From: a bacterium
Lineage (GTDB): Bacteria > Chloroflexota > Dormibacteria > UBA8260 > Bog-877
Assembly: GCA_021817185.1 (NCBI GenBank)
Contig: JAKAVU010000041.1
Span: forward strand, 1-13,080
DNA length: 13,080 nucleotides
Direction: 5' to 3'
In this document: one piece after another, positions 1-6,142 of the stretch
Layout of the letters: each line of letters starts with the position of its first letter
Position numbering within the stretch: the first letter of the stretch is position 1
Notes under the pieces: model-generated
Told to the model about the DNA's origin: nothing
Databases searched by the model: none
What the model saw: the letters and a program-made list of their open reading frames with translations, nothing else
Position numbers and translations under genes: made by a program

Positions 1-31
1 TTCCGATCTGTGAGCAGGGAGTGAGACCAGG

Positions 32-490
32 TTGAGCCAGGATCCGTGGCAGCCGTGGCGGGATCGGGTGGGGGAGCGGCTCGGAGTCAGCGCCTGGCAT
101 GAGATCACCCAGGAGCGGGTCAACCTTTTCGCAGAGGCCACCGGCGATCACCAGTGGATCCACGTCGATCCGGAGCGGGCCCGGCGGGGTCCCTTCGGGG
201 GTCCCATCGCCCATGGCTATCTCACCCTGGCCATGCTGCCGATGATGCTGCAGGACCTGGTGCGGGGACCGGGGGTGGCGATGGCGGTCAACTATGGACT
301 CAATCGAGTGCGCTTCACGTCGCCGGTGGCGGTGGGGTCGCGGGTGCGAGCCATCGCCGGGCTCAAGGAGGTGCGGGACGTGCCCGGGGGGTTGCAGGTG
401 GTGCTGGAGGTGACGGTGGAGATCGAGGGGCAGGACAAGCCCGCCTGTGTGGCCGAGACCATCTCCAGGCTCTACCCGGCGGCAGCCTGA
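32..490 (+). CDS. MaoC/NodN-type (R)-specific enoyl-CoA hydratase
   Basis: A 152-aa single hot-dog-fold protein, the usual length for short MaoC/NodN-like dehydratases such as mycobacterial HtdZ (Rv0130). The hydratase signature is plain: ATGDHQWIHVDPERA at about residues 36-50, giving the expected catalytic pair Asp39 and His44. It is followed by GPFGGPIAHGYLTL, which lines the acyl pocket in the family. The family hydrates trans-2-enoyl-CoA to (R)-3-hydroxyacyl-CoA, or the reverse, as a cytosolic dimer. The start is TTG at 32: an in-frame stop lies at 11-13, no ATG/GTG lies between, and a weak GGGAG (17-21) precedes it. Five bases separate it from the next gene's first possible start, so it is probably co-transcribed with the SDR genes. 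In this cluster it would supply the hydration step of a beta-oxidation-like route. The substrate is unknown. Confidence 0.9.
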   Translation: MSQDPWQPWRDRVGERLGVSAWHEITQERVNLFAEATGDHQWIHVDPERARRGPFGGPIAHGYLTLAMLPMMLQDLVRGPGVAMAVNYGLNRVRFTSPVAVGSRVRAIAGLKEVRDVPGGLQVVLEVTVEIEGQDKPACVAETISRLYPAAA

Positions 491-507
491 GCAGGATGAG
501 CATGAAT

Positions 508-512
508 GGAGG
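508..512 (+). promoter_or_regulatory. Shine-Dalgarno that favours the TTG start at 520
   Basis: GGAGG at 508-512 lies 7 nt before TTG 520. It sits downstream of the two in-frame ATGs at 496 and 502, which have no comparable site. This supports TTG as the initiation codon of the first SDR gene. Confidence 0.6.
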
Positions 513-519
513 TGAGTTT

Positions 520-1272
520 TTGAGACTGCAGGACAGAGTCGCGCTGGTCACGGGTGGAGCCAGGGGCATCGGCCTGGCGACCGCCAAGCGCCTAATGGCC
601 GAGGGAGCCGCCGTAGCCATCGCCGACATCGACCAGGACGTGGCGCAGGCGGCTGCGGCCGACCTCTGCCAGGCTGGCGGTCGAGCGATCGGCATCGGCT
701 GCGACGTGAGCCGCAAGCAAGAGGTGGAGGAGATGGTCGCCAGGACCGCCACCGAGCTCTCCCGCCTGGACATCCTGGTCACCTGCGCCGGGCTGATCCG
801 CGACAACCTGGTGCACAAGATGAGTGAGGAGGACTGGGACCTGGTCATCGACACTCACCTCAAGGGCAGCTTCCTGTGCGCCCAGGCGGCCCAGACGGTG
901 ATGGTGAAGCAGCGCGCCGGGCGGATCATCCTGATCTCATCAACCTCGGCCCTGGGAAACCGCGGACAGGCCAACTACTCGGCGGCCAAGATGGGCATCC
1001 AGGGGCTGGCCCGGACGCTCGCCCTGGAACTGGGCCGCTACGAGATAACGGTCAACGTGGTCGCTCCGGGCTTCATCGCCACCCGGATGACCGAGGCCAC
1101 CGCCGCGCGCATGGGGATCAGTTTCGAGCAGATGAGCGAGGGCTTCGCCGCCACCAACCCGATCGCTCGGATCGGGCAGCCGGAGGACGTGGCGGCGGCG
1201 ATCGCCTTCTTCGCCAGCGACGACGCCGCCTACGTCACCGGCCAGACCCTGTACGTCCGAGGCGCTCCCTGA
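520..1272 (+). CDS. SDR-family oxidoreductase, FabG-like
   Basis: A classical NAD(P)-dependent short-chain dehydrogenase of 250 aa from TTG 520, or 258 aa from ATG 496; I prefer 520 because of the Shine-Dalgarno site at 508-512. Visible features are the Rossmann motif TGGARGIG (residues 11-18), catalytic Ser140, Tyr153 and Lys157, and a FabG-like end (VTGQTLYVRG). Two usual Asn positions differ: the NNAG motif reads TCAG (Cys89), and the tetrad Asn position is His113 in THLKG. HLKG/HLRG also occurs in the 17-beta-HSD4-type dehydrogenases of multifunctional peroxisomal enzymes, which oxidise (R)-3-hydroxyacyl-CoA. A 3-hydroxyacyl-CoA dehydrogenase acting after the MaoC hydratase is therefore plausible, but this is inference. 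It lies 7 nt before the next SDR and is probably in the same operon. Confidence 0.88.
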   Translation: MRLQDRVALVTGGARGIGLATAKRLMAEGAAVAIADIDQDVAQAAAADLCQAGGRAIGIGCDVSRKQEVEEMVARTATELSRLDILVTCAGLIRDNLVHKMSEEDWDLVIDTHLKGSFLCAQAAQTVMVKQRAGRIILISSTSALGNRGQANYSAAKMGIQGLARTLALELGRYEITVNVVAPGFIATRMTEATAARMGISFEQMSEGFAATNPIARIGQPEDVAAAIAFFASDDAAYVTGQTLYVRGAP

Positions 1273-1279
1273 GCGTGCG

Positions 1280-2059
1280 GTGACCGAAGCACCGGGCGAG
1301 CTGGCGGGCCGGAGTGCCCTGGTGACCGGGGGAACCAGGGGGATTGGGCTCGCCACCGCGCGCCTCCTGCTCGCCGCGGGATGCCGTGTCGCCATCTCGG
1401 CGCGCAAGCCCGAGGAGCTGGAGGCGGCGTGCTCGGAGCTGCGGGCGGATCCGGGTGGTGAGGTGATCGGGATCCGCGCCAATGCCGGCAGCCCGGAGGA
1501 CTGCCGGCGCCTGGTGGAGGAGGTGATGGAGACCTTCTCCCGGCTGGACGTCCTGGTCAACAACGCAGCCACCAACCCTCATTTCGGTCCCCTGCTGGAG
1601 GTGGAGCCCGGGGCCTGGGAGAAGACCTTCGCCGTCAACCTCCAGGGGCCCCTGCTCTTGATCAGGGAGGCCCATCGCGTCTGGATGCGAGAGCACGGCG
1701 GCCGGATCGTCAACGTCTCCAGCGTCGGGGGGGCGTCGCCCGCCCCCGGGCTCGGCGTCTACAACCTGACCAAGGCCGCCCTCAACATGCTGACCAGGCA
1801 GCTGGCTCTGGAGCTCGGCCGGGATGGCGTGCTGGTGAACGCGGTGGCTCCCGGAGTCGTCCGCACCGCGTTTGCGCGGCCGCTGCTGGAGAGTCCCTAC
1901 ATCCAAGCCGCCACCGAGCAGCACAATCCCCTGGGGCGATTCGCCGAGCCCGAAGATGTGGCTCGGGTGATCGTCTTTTTGGTCTCGGATCCATCCTCCT
2001 ACGTCAATGGTGCCGTGGTCCCGGTTGATGCCGGCTACAGCAGCGGACCGGGGCTGTGA
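1280..2059 (+). CDS. SDR-family oxidoreductase (second copy)
   Basis: A 259-aa classical SDR with a full catalytic set: TGGTRGIG nucleotide-binding motif (16-23), NNAA (94-97), Asn120 in VNLQG, Ser148, Tyr161 and Lys165. The C-terminus (YVNGAVVPVDAGY) is typical of FabG-like enzymes. The GTG start at 1280 lies 7 nt after the previous stop and has only a weak ribosome-binding site, so translation is probably coupled. It is clearly divergent from the preceding SDR and keeps the Asn residues the other lacks, so this is not a recent duplication. The NNAATNP-x-FGP stretch is common in DHRS4-like and acyl-CoA-associated SDRs. Likely role: oxidation or reduction of a hydroxy/keto intermediate in the pathway; the substrate is not determinable. 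Confidence 0.88.
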   Translation: MTEAPGELAGRSALVTGGTRGIGLATARLLLAAGCRVAISARKPEELEAACSELRADPGGEVIGIRANAGSPEDCRRLVEEVMETFSRLDVLVNNAATNPHFGPLLEVEPGAWEKTFAVNLQGPLLLIREAHRVWMREHGGRIVNVSSVGGASPAPGLGVYNLTKAALNMLTRQLALELGRDGVLVNAVAPGVVRTAFARPLLESPYIQAATEQHNPLGRFAEPEDVARVIVFLVSDPSSYVNGAVVPVDAGYSSGPGL

Positions 2060-2091
2060 CGCCGCCCATCACGGATTGGGCAGTTGCACAG

Positions 2092-2118
2092 CCGGGCCGG
2101 GCTGGATGTGTGGCCCGG
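2092..2118 (+). terminator. weak hairpin after the second SDR gene
   Basis: CCGGGCC (2092-2098) pairs with GGCCCGG (2112-2118) across a 13-nt loop, 33 nt after the SDR stop and just before the candidate promoter at 2123. There is no T-tract. It could attenuate or end the first transcript, or be chance in GC-rich DNA. Confidence 0.25.
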
Positions 2119-2122
2119 GACA

Positions 2123-2152
2123 TTGCGCAGAATCCGGTCGGCGGGAAATAAT
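2123..2152 (+). promoter_or_regulatory. candidate sigma-70-like promoter for the ACAD-ligase unit
   Basis: TTGCGC (2123-2128) and AATAAT (2147-2152, five of six matches to TATAAT) are separated by 18 nt. They lie in the only sizeable gap of the catabolic cluster, about 50 nt before the TTG start at 2204. The AT-rich -10 stands out against GC-rich flanks. This is a sequence match only. Confidence 0.4.
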
Positions 2153-2191
2153 CCGGGCGACAGCGGCGGCGGGCGAGCCACGCCCAGCGAC

Positions 2192-2198
2192 AGGAGGG
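2192..2198 (+). promoter_or_regulatory. Shine-Dalgarno that sets the TTG start at 2204
   Basis: AGGAGGG at 2192-2198 lies 5 nt before TTG 2204. It marks this as the start of the acyl-CoA dehydrogenase rather than any upstream in-frame codon, which would add a non-homologous Pro/Gly/Arg-rich leader. Confidence 0.75.
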
Positions 2199-2203
2199 AC
2201 GCC

Positions 2204-3343
2204 TTGGAGTTGAGGGACACGGCGGAGGAGGCCGAGTTCCGCAGCGGGCTCCGCGCCTGGATCGCTGCCCATCTGCCGGCGGAGCTGGTCGGTTTGGGTA
2301 CACGCACCGGCCACGTGGACCTGCTGCGTCGGTGGAGCCGGGAACTGTCAGATGCCGGCTATGTCGGCCTCACCTGGCCGAAGGAGTACGGTGGCGGTGG
2401 CGGGCGCCACGCCCTGGAGGGCATCGTCCTGGAGGAGCTGGCCCGGGCTGACGCGCCCCAGCACCTGGGGGCGATCGGCCTGGGGATGGCCGGGCCGACG
2501 ATCATGGTCCACGGCACCCAGGAGCAGAAGGTGGCCCACCTCAGGCGCATCCTGCAGGCGGAGGAGATCTGGTGCCAGGGGTTCTCGGAGCCGGGGGCCG
2601 GGTCCGACCTGGCCTCGGTCCGCACCCGGGCCGAGCGCCGGGGCGATGTCTTCTTGGTCAATGGGCAGAAGGTGTGGTCCTCCTACGCGCACCTGGCCGA
2701 CTGGTGCATCCTGGTGACTCTCAGCGATCCCGCGGCGCCCCGGTATCGCGGACTCACCTATCTGCTGGTCGACATGCGCTCACCGGGGGTGGAGGTGCGG
2801 CCACTGCGGCAGATGACCGGTGATGCGGACTTCAACGAGATCTTCTTCACCGATGTCGAGGTCCCGGTCGCGAACGTGCTCGGAGAGGTCGGCGGTGGCT
2901 GGCAGGTGGCGATGACGACCCTGCTGCATGAGCGGGCCACCCTGGGCTTCGCCCTCACCGGCTTGCTGGACAGTGGAATCCGCAGGCTGCTGGCCCTGGC
3001 CGCCGCCGACCAGGAGGCTGCCGAGCCCTGGCTGGCTCAGATCGCCCACGAGTGGATCCAGCTCCAGGCGCTCAAGCTCACCGCTCACCGCTCCCTGGGG
3101 CAGCTGGACCGCACCGGGATGCCCGGTCCCGAGGGATCGGTGATCAAGCTGGCGTGGTCTGAGTCCAGCCAGAGGACGACCAAGCTGGCACGCCAACTGC
3201 TGGGCGAGCAGGCGGTCCTGGATGACGGCTTCTGGAACTATCAGCAGCTGCGCAGCCGCGCCAACACTATCGAGGCCGGAACCTCGGAGATCCTGCGGAA
3301 CATCGTGGCCGAACGGGTGCTGCAACTGCCGAGGTCCCGCTGA
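2204..3343 (+). CDS. acyl-CoA dehydrogenase, catalytic subunit of a likely heteromeric pair
   Basis: A 379-aa acyl-CoA dehydrogenase that introduces the 2,3-double bond using FAD. In order: N-terminal helical domain (about 1-122), middle beta domain beginning at the FAD/substrate motif GFSEPGAGSDLA (126-137), then the C-terminal helical domain ending in TIEAGTSEILRN (355-366). The MCAD-type catalytic Glu just before Gly-Thr is Ala358 here. Instead, Glu243 in LLHERATL lies where isovaleryl-CoA dehydrogenase, LCAD and actinobacterial ChsE4-type subunits carry their catalytic Glu (helix G). The TTG start is set by AGGAGGG at 2192-2198. Its stop overlaps the next ACAD start (TGATG), so the two are translationally coupled, as in the alpha2beta2 steroid-catabolic FadE pairs. 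Substrate could be a branched, cyclic or steroid-like acyl-CoA; this is inference. Confidence 0.92.
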   Translation: MELRDTAEEAEFRSGLRAWIAAHLPAELVGLGTRTGHVDLLRRWSRELSDAGYVGLTWPKEYGGGGGRHALEGIVLEELARADAPQHLGAIGLGMAGPTIMVHGTQEQKVAHLRRILQAEEIWCQGFSEPGAGSDLASVRTRAERRGDVFLVNGQKVWSSYAHLADWCILVTLSDPAAPRYRGLTYLLVDMRSPGVEVRPLRQMTGDADFNEIFFTDVEVPVANVLGEVGGGWQVAMTTLLHERATLGFALTGLLDSGIRRLLALAAADQEAAEPWLAQIAHEWIQLQALKLTAHRSLGQLDRTGMPGPEGSVIKLAWSESSQRTTKLARQLLGEQAVLDDGFWNYQQLRSRANTIEAGTSEILRNIVAERVLQLPRSR

Positions 3344-4398
3344 TGGACTTCCGTTTCAGCGAGGAGCAGGAGGAGCTGCGACGCCAGGCCCGGGCGTTCC
3401 TGGAACGGCGTTTCCCGCCGTCGGCGCTGGGCCCCACGGTCGACTCGGAGCCGGGCTGGGATCCCTCCACCTGGCGGGAGATCGCCGACCTGGGTTGGCT
3501 CGGGGTGTCGGTGCCAGAGGAGCGGGGAGGAGCCGGCCTCGGCTACCTGGAGGAGGCGATCCTCATCGAGGAGTTCGGGCGCCGGCTCTACCCCGGGCCG
3601 TACCTGGCCGCGGTGGGGCTCGCCCGGCCGGCGATCCCGGAGGACCAGCTCCCGGACCTGGCCCAGGGCCGCGTCCGCTGGTCGCTCTGCGACAGTGTCG
3701 GCTCCAGGCTGGTCCCCAACCTCATGGCAGTGGACCGCGTGGTGGTCGCCGGAGAGGACGAGGTCTTCTCAGTGGCGGCCGTTGGCCAGCCGCTGGCATC
3801 GATTGACGCCACCAGGCCCATGGGCCGGCTCGAGCTCGGGCCCGACCGGGAGCTGCTCGCGAGCGGCGCACCGGCGGCGGAGCTCCTGATGCGGTTGCGC
3901 CTGCGCAAGCTGAGCGCCCTGGCGCTGGAGGCGGTCGGGCTCGCCCAACAGGTGTTGGAGTGGGGGGTCGAGCATGCCCGGACCAGGGAGCAGTTCGAGA
4001 AGAAGATCGGGTCATACCAGGCGGTCTCCCACCCACTGGTGAACAGCTTCGTCGAGATCGAGCTGGCGCGCTCCCTCGCCTACTGGGCCGCCTGGCTCCT
4101 GGCGGGGGGCCGGGAGGATGGCCAGGTGGGGGCGCCGGCGGCCTACGCGGCGGCTGCGGAGGCTGCGGTCGCCACCTGTGAGCGGGTGATCCAGGTCCAT
4201 GGGGGGATGGGCTTCACCTGGGAGAGCCCGCTGCACCGCTATTACAAGCGGGCGCTGTGGATACAGCACTTCGGCGGCCCGCCCGACCTCCACCGAGCCC
4301 GGGTGGCGCGGCAACTTATGCTCTCGTCCGAATCCCGGCCGTCGGCATCGGGAGCCGCGCCCGGGGTGTTGCAAGGAGGAACGCGGCCATGGGCATGA
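3343..4398 (+). CDS. acyl-CoA dehydrogenase, probable non-catalytic partner subunit
   Basis: A 351-aa acyl-CoA dehydrogenase-family protein, shorter than its neighbour because the middle domain is reduced and carries no SEPxAGSD-type motif. The N-terminus (MDFRFSEEQEELRR) and C-terminal domain are typical: ARTREQFEKKIGSYQAVSH (212-230) and the FAD-contact motif QVHGGMGFTWE (284-294). Neither catalytic Glu position is filled: the helix-G region reads MRLRLRKLSALA and there is no EGTS-like segment. This is the pattern of the beta subunit in alpha2beta2 dehydrogenases such as ChsE4-ChsE5 and FadE28-FadE29 of Mycobacterium, in which FAD is bound at the interface. It overlaps the upstream ACAD by one base and the downstream ligase by 10 bases. 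The last ~30 residues are low-complexity and not family-like. Confidence 0.88.
   Translation: MDFRFSEEQEELRRQARAFLERRFPPSALGPTVDSEPGWDPSTWREIADLGWLGVSVPEERGGAGLGYLEEAILIEEFGRRLYPGPYLAAVGLARPAIPEDQLPDLAQGRVRWSLCDSVGSRLVPNLMAVDRVVVAGEDEVFSVAAVGQPLASIDATRPMGRLELGPDRELLASGAPAAELLMRLRLRKLSALALEAVGLAQQVLEWGVEHARTREQFEKKIGSYQAVSHPLVNSFVEIELARSLAYWAAWLLAGGREDGQVGAPAAYAAAAEAAVATCERVIQVHGGMGFTWESPLHRYYKRALWIQHFGGPPDLHRARVARQLMLSSESRPSASGAAPGVLQGGTRPWA
4373..4380 (+). promoter_or_regulatory. Shine-Dalgarno inside the ACAD gene for the ligase
   Basis: AAGGAGGA at 4373-4380 lies within the 3' end of the second ACAD gene, 8 nt before ATG 4389. It selects 4389 over the in-frame ATGs at 4395 and 4398. Confidence 0.7.
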
Positions 4399-6011
4399 TG
4401 AAGGCGTCGCTCAACAGTTGGATGATGTTCGACCACGCCGGACGTTACTTTGCGGACACCGAGGTCGTGACCCAGGTGGCGCCCGACGCCAGACACCGCT
4501 ACACCTACTCTGAGTTCACCGAGCGGGCCCAGCGGTTGATGAACGCCCTCGACGGTCTGGGGCTGCCGCGGGGGGCGCCGGTCGCCACCCTGGCATGGAA
4601 TGGCTACCGCCATCTGGAGTGCTACTTCGGCATTCCCTGCACGGGCCGGGTGCTGCACACCCTGAACCCTCGCCTGCCGACTCAAGATCTCGAGTTCATA
4701 ATCCGGGACGCTCAGGACGAGGCGATCTTCGTCGAGGAGAGCCTGCTCCCGGTACTGGAGCGGGTGAAGGGCGCGCTGACCACGGTCAAGCACATCGTGG
4801 TCTTCTCCCAGGATCTGCCCACCACCGATCTGGCCAACGTGCTGAGCTACGAGCAGCTGCTCTCCGCCCAGCCCTCCAGCTATCCCCGTTCCGACATCCC
4901 TGAGGACACGGTCCTGGGGATCTGTTACACCTCGGGCACCACGGGCCGGCCCAAGGGGGTGGAGTACACCCACCGCTCGACCTACCTGCACGCTCTCACC
5001 ACCACCTCCGGGGCCGCCACCGGGATGGGGCCCCAGGACTGCGGTCTCGCCGTCGTGCCGATGTTCCACGTCAACGCCTGGGGATCGCCGTACGCCGCCA
5101 CCATGGTGGGGGCCAAGCAGGTCTTCACCGGTCCCTTCATGGACCCGGCGACGATCGTGAGCCTGCTGGAGGAGGAGCAGGTGACCCTGGCGACAGGGGT
5201 GCCCACGATCTGGGCCGGCGTGGCGGAGGAGCTCAGCCGGCGCCAGGTCCAGCTCCCCCATCTGCGGTTCGTCATGGCCGGGGGAAGCCAGCCCCCGATG
5301 GCTTTGATCGAGCGCTACGAGAGGGAGTTCGGCATCACCATGGTTCAGGGATGGGGGATGACCGAGACCTCGCCCGTGGCGAGTATGGCCTGGCCCAAGC
5401 ACAAGATGCTCGGATGGGCGGGGGAGGGGCTGCGGTCCGAGGTGCGGATCAAGGCGGGACTGCCCCTGCCCGGGATCGACGTCAAGATCGTGGACGAGAG
5501 CGAGCGGGAGGTCCCGCGCGACGGCAGCACGATCGGCGAGCTGCTGGTGAGGGGACCCTGGGTGATCGACTCCTACCGTGGCGGGGCAACTCCGGAGCGG
5601 TTCACCGAGGACGGCTGGTTCCGCACCGGCGACGTCGCCACCATGACCCCCGAGGGCTACTTCGTGATCGTGGACAGGACCAAGGACCTTATCAAGTCGG
5701 GAGGGGAGTGGATCTCCTCAGTCGACATGGAGGGGGACATCATGGCCTTGGAGGGGGTCCTGGAGGCCGCGGTGGTGGCCATCCCCGATGAGAAGTGGCA
5801 GGAGCGCCCGCTGGCCGCGGTCGTCCCCCGGCCGGGGGTCGAGATCACGCTCGAGCAGGTCAGGCAGCATCTGGTCTCCCGCGGCTGGGAGAGGTGGCAG
5901 CTGCCGGACCGTCTGGAGATCCTGGATTCGGTTCCAAAGACCGGGGTCGGCAAGTTCGACAAGAAGGTGATCCGCGCTCGCTACGGAGCCCAGAGCCCGG
6001 CCCCCCAGTAG
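4389..6011 (+). CDS. acyl-CoA synthetase (AMP-forming), FadD/AlkK-like
   Basis: A 540-aa member of the ANL adenylating superfamily. It activates a carboxylic acid to its CoA thioester via an acyl-adenylate, using ATP. Motifs in order: P-loop YTSGTTGRPKG (180-190), A5 motif GWGMTETSP (321-329), GWFRTGD, hinge DRTKD (429-433) followed by IKSGGEWIS, and PKTGVGKFDKK with catalytic Lys522. The length and the N-terminus (SLNSWMMFDHAGRYF) fit the medium/long-chain fatty acyl-CoA ligase branch that includes AlkK. Start ATG 4389 is chosen for its ideal AAGGAGGA. It overlaps the preceding ACAD gene by 10 bases, so it is made from the same message and probably feeds the dehydrogenase pair with substrate. 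Chain length and acid type cannot be read from sequence. Confidence 0.93.
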   Translation: MGMMKASLNSWMMFDHAGRYFADTEVVTQVAPDARHRYTYSEFTERAQRLMNALDGLGLPRGAPVATLAWNGYRHLECYFGIPCTGRVLHTLNPRLPTQDLEFIIRDAQDEAIFVEESLLPVLERVKGALTTVKHIVVFSQDLPTTDLANVLSYEQLLSAQPSSYPRSDIPEDTVLGICYTSGTTGRPKGVEYTHRSTYLHALTTTSGAATGMGPQDCGLAVVPMFHVNAWGSPYAATMVGAKQVFTGPFMDPATIVSLLEEEQVTLATGVPTIWAGVAEELSRRQVQLPHLRFVMAGGSQPPMALIERYEREFGITMVQGWGMTETSPVASMAWPKHKMLGWAGEGLRSEVRIKAGLPLPGIDVKIVDESEREVPRDGSTIGELLVRGPWVIDSYRGGATPERFTEDGWFRTGDVATMTPEGYFVIVDRTKDLIKSGGEWISSVDMEGDIMALEGVLEAAVVAIPDEKWQERPLAAVVPRPGVEITLEQVRQHLVSRGWERWQLPDRLEILDSVPKTGVGKFDKKVIRARYGAQSPAPQ

Positions 6012-6028
6012 CCGGCCGCACGGCTCGG

Positions 6029-6057
6029 TTGGGGCGTTTGCCGGCTGCGGTTAACAT
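6029..6057 (+). promoter_or_regulatory. candidate promoter of the PucR-family regulator
   Basis: TTGGGG (6029-6034), a 17-nt spacer and TAACAT (6052-6057, four of six -10 matches) lie in the 131-nt gap between the ligase stop and the regulator start. They suggest that the regulator is transcribed separately from the catabolic genes. No convincing terminator was found between the two. Confidence 0.4.
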
Positions 6058-6142
6058 AGCTCGCCGGGTGGTGTCCGGCTGGCCTCTAGTCATCCTGGGG
6101 TGCGCTGCCGCCCTATCCCGATAGACCCGTTGGAGGTGCTCC

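Noticed and set aside
1..35. Possible C-terminal tail of an upstream gene (frame ending TGA 33-35)
   Set aside because: Only ten codons are visible with no recognisable motif, all three frames close within 35 bases, and the first bases may be adapter.
154..519. In-frame upstream extension of the first SDR gene through the MaoC gene
   Set aside because: It overlaps a well-supported hydratase in another frame, is Gly/Ala/Arg-rich and non-homologous, and a good Shine-Dalgarno points to the start at 520.
4242..5402. 386-aa open frame on the minus strand opposite the acyl-CoA synthetase
   Set aside because: It is antisense to a fully motif-supported ligase; the product is His/Gly/Arg-rich with no family-like features. 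It is a high-GC stop-poor shadow.
6010..6025. AGCCG-N6-CGGCT hairpin at the ligase stop
   Set aside because: A five-base stem with no T-run is expected by chance in DNA this GC-rich.
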